Assembly: GCF_051020765.1 (NCBI RefSeq)
Contig: NC_134935.1
Coordinates: 18,601,579-18,665,578, forward strand
Length of the DNA stretch: 64,000 bases
Origin: Lasioglossum baleicum
Lineage: Eukaryota; Arthropoda; Insecta; Hymenoptera; Halictidae
Direction: 5' to 3'
The notes beneath the pieces are model-generated. The model worked only from the letters and a program-made list of their open reading frames with translations. It did no database searches and was not told the DNA's origin. Positions 60,731 to 64,000 of the stretch are shown here, in pieces. The position numbers were made by a program, and so were the translations under genes. The first letter of the stretch is position 1. Every line of letters begins with the position of its first letter.

Positions 60731-61646
60731 TGTATTTTTGTAGACTGTAGACGATGATGTTGTTCTAGAAGTGCAATGTGTGCTGTGTACCAAATGGAAG
60801 CTTAACAAGCTATTCGAAATTTGCACGCATTAATCGAAAACGAAACAAACTTTCGGCACAACCTAATGTGGCAATTTGCAATTTCAATTTACAAACCATC
60901 AACGCCACGTAAAAGTTATTCGGTGTATTAAGGTACAACGATTCGTTTCGATATAAAGTCGTCGAGTCTAACAATCCGTTGCCCCGTTGCAAGGTAAAAT
61001 AAACTCGAGCGTATCTCGTATCAGAGAAGAAATCGCGAATCTTCCTGGTTGCTGGTGCAACGAAATAAAACTACGGTGCCGGGCGATAGAGTGTTGGTCT
61101 CGCACGGTGGTCGCCGATAAACGCCAAACGATATTACGATCATTGAATTACAGGTAGACTGTTTGCTCGGTGTTTTTCCGGGTTAGTTGAAATTCTTGGT
61201 CCGATAGCGCAACAGGACGGGTGCCGCGCCGCGCCGCGCCGGTCACGGATGACCACCGAGACTGGAAGTTGTTCGAGCATCATTCGTCAGAGAGTCTCGT
61301 TCTCCTTTTTGGACGATGATGCCCCGCGATTTTCCCTCGTAAAAGCTGAGCGGATCCACGGGCAACGAGCTGAGACGCGAAAAGCGACGCGTCTAATCGC
61401 GTTCGCCGATTAGCAGGGACAAGACGGACACGGCGTACCAGCGCTGGAAATGGCTTCGCGATTATGTCACGATAACCCCCGAGTCGAGATAACCGTCGAG
61501 ATCGAGAGACGTTTTTGCGCACGGGCTCCGCAGGACGATCGCCAAGGAACACCACGTTTTCGACTTTGTTGTATGTATACGGTGATAATTGGAAGATAGT
61601 ATATGTATATTTGTATAAATATTTAAGATATACATACGTTGCATGT

Positions 61647-61680
61647 ACACTACCGACCAAAAGTTGGGAATCACTTGCTG
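61647..61680 (+). mobile_element. Tc1-like terminal inverted repeat fragment
   Basis: After TA (61645-61646) the text CACTACCGACCAAAAGTTGG, then GAATCAC, matches the general form of Tc1-type transposon ends (CA-TACCG-CCAAAAGTT). No partner end was found. Confidence 0.45.
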
Positions 61681-62675
61681 ATTTTTGTAAAAATCAAATA
61701 TATTTTGAAATGATACATCGTTATACATATATCAAATATTAACTAGTTGAATAATATTTCTTGACAGATTTCAGCATTTTCTCATGTCCATAATGCTCTT
61801 GTATAGCTCTTGTATAGTATACATCCACAAACAAGGCAGGTTACCCAACCGTAACACGCCGATTTTCATGAAATTTTCGTATGATGTACATAGAACTCAA
61901 AATCAGATTTGAATGTCTGTCACTAAATTTGATTTAAAAGCATAAATCCAAACTCCAATTGCTGAGAAGAAAAAACGTGTACGAAATATACTAAAAACAA
62001 ATGTAAATAATGAAATAGAGTGTTTACGATAAGTACAACAGAGAATAACAATGTTGGAAAACCCAAAAATGCATGTATTAAATAGTCAATAAATTCGCGA
62101 AGCAAGGGCTATGTTTGGCTTTATTTATTCGGCCAATAACAAAGTGGAAAAACACCATGTCAACGTAAAGCTTGGCTGGCCGTCATGCGAGCAAATTCGC
62201 CGATAACGAACAAAAAGTCGGCGTGTTCGCCTCGAAACGGGGATATTTGTCGACAAATAACGCGCGTTGCGAGCGACCGACACCGAACAAGAAAAGAGAG
62301 CAGGCGGCCGTCTATTCGTGGTGGCGAGTATCCGGCTCATAAGTGTATAAATCAGGAAGAGAAATGCCCGGCCGCTTATAGTCGTGCACGCTAACAAGAT
62401 CGCGTTAATGTAAATCGGTGAAAAAACGTTTACAAGCGTGGAGTGAGGAGACGAGTACCCCGGAGGTTATTGCATATTCCCGGTAACGACGTGTGATTCA
62501 GTTGACAAAGAGCCGTGCTCTGCTCTCTTCGCGGAGTCTCTCGAAGGTGTCTCTCAAGAAACTGTTCGAAAACGATACCATTCATAAGTCAACAAATATT
62601 TCGAATCAATATAACGTAACAAATACCACCGAAATTATTGTTTAAAAGCATATTATCGAGCTTCTTTTACCCCTG

Positions 62676-62683
62676 AACCGGTT
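62676..62683. promoter_or_regulatory. Perfect AACCGGTT palindrome, candidate Grainyhead binding site
   Basis: AACCGGTT is the palindromic core of the known Grainyhead/GRHL consensus. Related but imperfect words occur at 8020 (AACCGGTG), 44160 (AACCGGTC) and 45893 (GACCGGTTA). It lies about 250 bp upstream of the CpG/GA-rich island at 62930. An autoregulatory role is inferred. Confidence 0.3.
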
Positions 62684-62929
62684 AATGCAGAAATGGTGCA
62701 AGTCGAAACAGTTTAACATTGGATAAGATAAAGCGAATCAATGTTTTTATATTATATAATAATATATATCTGAAAAGCGTCTGAACGATGATGCTCGCTG
62801 GTGGATCGCGCGGCGTTCGCGGCGCAGCACGACAACTCGCATCAAGGGCGATCAGAATCGATCCTTCATGGATTTCGCGGCGTGTATAGTCGTTCGCCTC
62901 CGGGTATTCTGGAGCCGCACGCATCTCTC

Positions 62930-63700
62930 GGACGTGTGTAGTGTGCGCGCGCGATCCATTCTGGTGGCGGACGATAGAAGGAAAGGGAGCTAACCGGAGC
63001 TAAACCCATTTATCGTTGCGGAGCGCACGGCGCTTTCAATGAGGCGTGCGCGCGCTGGAGTAGGACGGAGCAGGAAAAGCCGTGGAAAAACGAGAGAAAA
63101 GACTGGCCGCCGCGCGGCGTGGCCCGTACCTACGTCCACAAACGGAGACAGACGTACCGGGAAGAGGCGCAAAAGAAGGAGAACGCCGGAGAAAAGAGAG
63201 CAACCCGGTGAAACGGAGAGAGTATAAAACCCGGTGAAAGACAGAAAACGCGATCGAGACGAAGACGAACAGATCCAGCGTCCGAAAGAGGAACGAACAC
63301 AGAGAGGAACAGAGAAGGAGAGGGAGAAAGAGAGAAAGAGAGAGAGAGAGAGAGAGCAGGAGAGAAAAACAGACGAGAAAAGAGAGCGCAAGGATACCGT
63401 GCGAGCCCGTACACGCACGCACGCACACGCACGCACCGAGCGAGAGAGCAGCGCGTCCGAGCGAAAAAGAGAGCAGAGCGGAGACAGGGCGTGGTCCAGC
63501 CTTGCTCTTACTTATAATTATATTTATTCGCACAACGTATATGTACCTATAGCGATTGATATACGATCGCGTCGAGGTCTCGGCTTACCACGACGCGCGA
63601 CGCGCGACGCGACGAGGACTGCGCGTCCGACGCGCTCGCGATTCTACCCGAAGCCTCTTTTTGGCGTCGAACGCTGGTCCTCGCAGGTGGACAGTCATCC
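62930..63700 (+). promoter_or_regulatory. GA/CpG-rich island with a TATA box, possible internal promoter
   Basis: A purine-rich, CpG-rich stretch has GAGAGAAAGAGAGAG runs (63318-63360), CACGCACGCA units (63413-63436) and GCGCGACGCG units (63590-63612). A consensus TATAAAA sits at 63223-63229. It is flanked on both sides by ACCCGGTGAAA (63203-63213 and 63230-63240). An initiator would be expected near 63255, but I see no strong one. Open frames here are repeat artefacts. Confidence 0.3.
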
Positions 63701-64000
63701 TAACCGGCCTCCCTCATAACATTTCAGGCAATCGCGAAGATCGTAGCCAGCGATCTTCCTAAAAAAAAAACAATTTGTAAGAGATAGTCACCGATCCTTG
63801 TAAAAGTCGTAGACACCGCCTACGAGATAACAAGCGCCTTGACCTTTCAGAAGAGTTCTCGATTTATTCAATGGCTTCGCACGTCTGATCAACACCAATA
63901 GGTGGTCTCGCTGCGATGGAGGTTTGGCAAATGTTTCCAATCATGTTGGGTGCCAGTGATGGTCCTAGCGAATCGTAAGAAAACAATGTTTACGTTGGAA

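Larger units (their letters stand above)
24216..64000 (+). other. grh: grh downstream intron, at least 39.8 kb, open at the window end
   Basis: The intron begins with the GTAAGT donor of exon 2. I found no later exon: no frame shows the remaining Grainyhead N-terminal region or the CP2 domain. It contains dispersed short elements, microsatellites and CpG/GA-rich islands, listed separately. AT-rich stretches without recognisable content include 24300-24700, 26980-27560, 42900-43700, 55380-55580, 57400-58200 and 59700-60900. Other genes nested in this intron cannot be excluded, but none was supported. Confidence 0.6.

Noticed and set aside
1..64000. CRISPR arrays, operons, ribosome binding sites and bacterial terminators
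   Set aside because: The window is eukaryotic nuclear DNA; the regular repeats present are microsatellites and element ends without spacer structure.

Overview
The window looks like nuclear DNA from an insect, most likely a hymenopteran such as a bee. It has no bacterial-style gene packing. It has short coding exons separated by introns of many kilobases, many microsatellites, several families of short terminal-inverted-repeat elements, and a mosaic of AT-rich and CpG-rich stretches. The hymenopteran assignment is an inference from the protein and the composition; the sequence itself only proves a eukaryote of insect type.

I can support one protein-coding gene, on the + strand: the 5' part of grainyhead (grh), which encodes a CP2-family transcription factor of epidermis and neuroblasts. 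A first coding exon (7524-7586, 21 codons, phase 0) is followed by an intron of about 15.9 kb. A large second coding exon follows (23467-24215, 249 codons plus 2 nt) with a canonical GTAAGT donor. The joined protein carries two short blocks I recall from Drosophila Grh (VNVLDLH and DLIYNDGxKTVxY), a poly-His tract and a Pro-rich run. The CP2 DNA-binding and dimerisation domains are not encoded here, so they must lie beyond 64000. A second possible start exon (16621-16665, 15 codons, also phase 0) sits at the end of a CpG/GA-rich stretch and would splice in frame to the same second exon. A far weaker candidate at 53043-53059 has the phase needed to join whatever follows exon 2.

Layout. 1-2760: GC- and GA-rich, possible promoter or 5' non-coding exon region, with a 15-bp motif present three times. 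2761-7257: simple repeats, a degenerate tandem array of about 140-bp units (4440-5215) and a 206-bp transposon remnant with a perfect 8-bp target duplication. 7258-7586: possible 5' UTR plus coding exon 1. 7587-23466: intron 1, holding TTAA-flanked and mariner-like elements, an AT-rich core and the alternative exon. 23467-24215: exon 2. 24216-64000: one very long intron, still open at the window end, rich in dispersed elements and containing several CpG/GA-rich islands (about 52.5-54.2, 55.7-57.2 and 62.9-63.7 kb) that could be internal promoters. Possible regulatory sites include paired clusters of CGATA motifs near 35.4 and 35.9 kb and a perfect AACCGGTT palindrome at 62676, which matches the binding site of Grainyhead itself.

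I saw no convincing tRNA, rRNA, CRISPR array or second protein-coding gene. Most long open frames are by-products of simple repeats or CpG-rich DNA.
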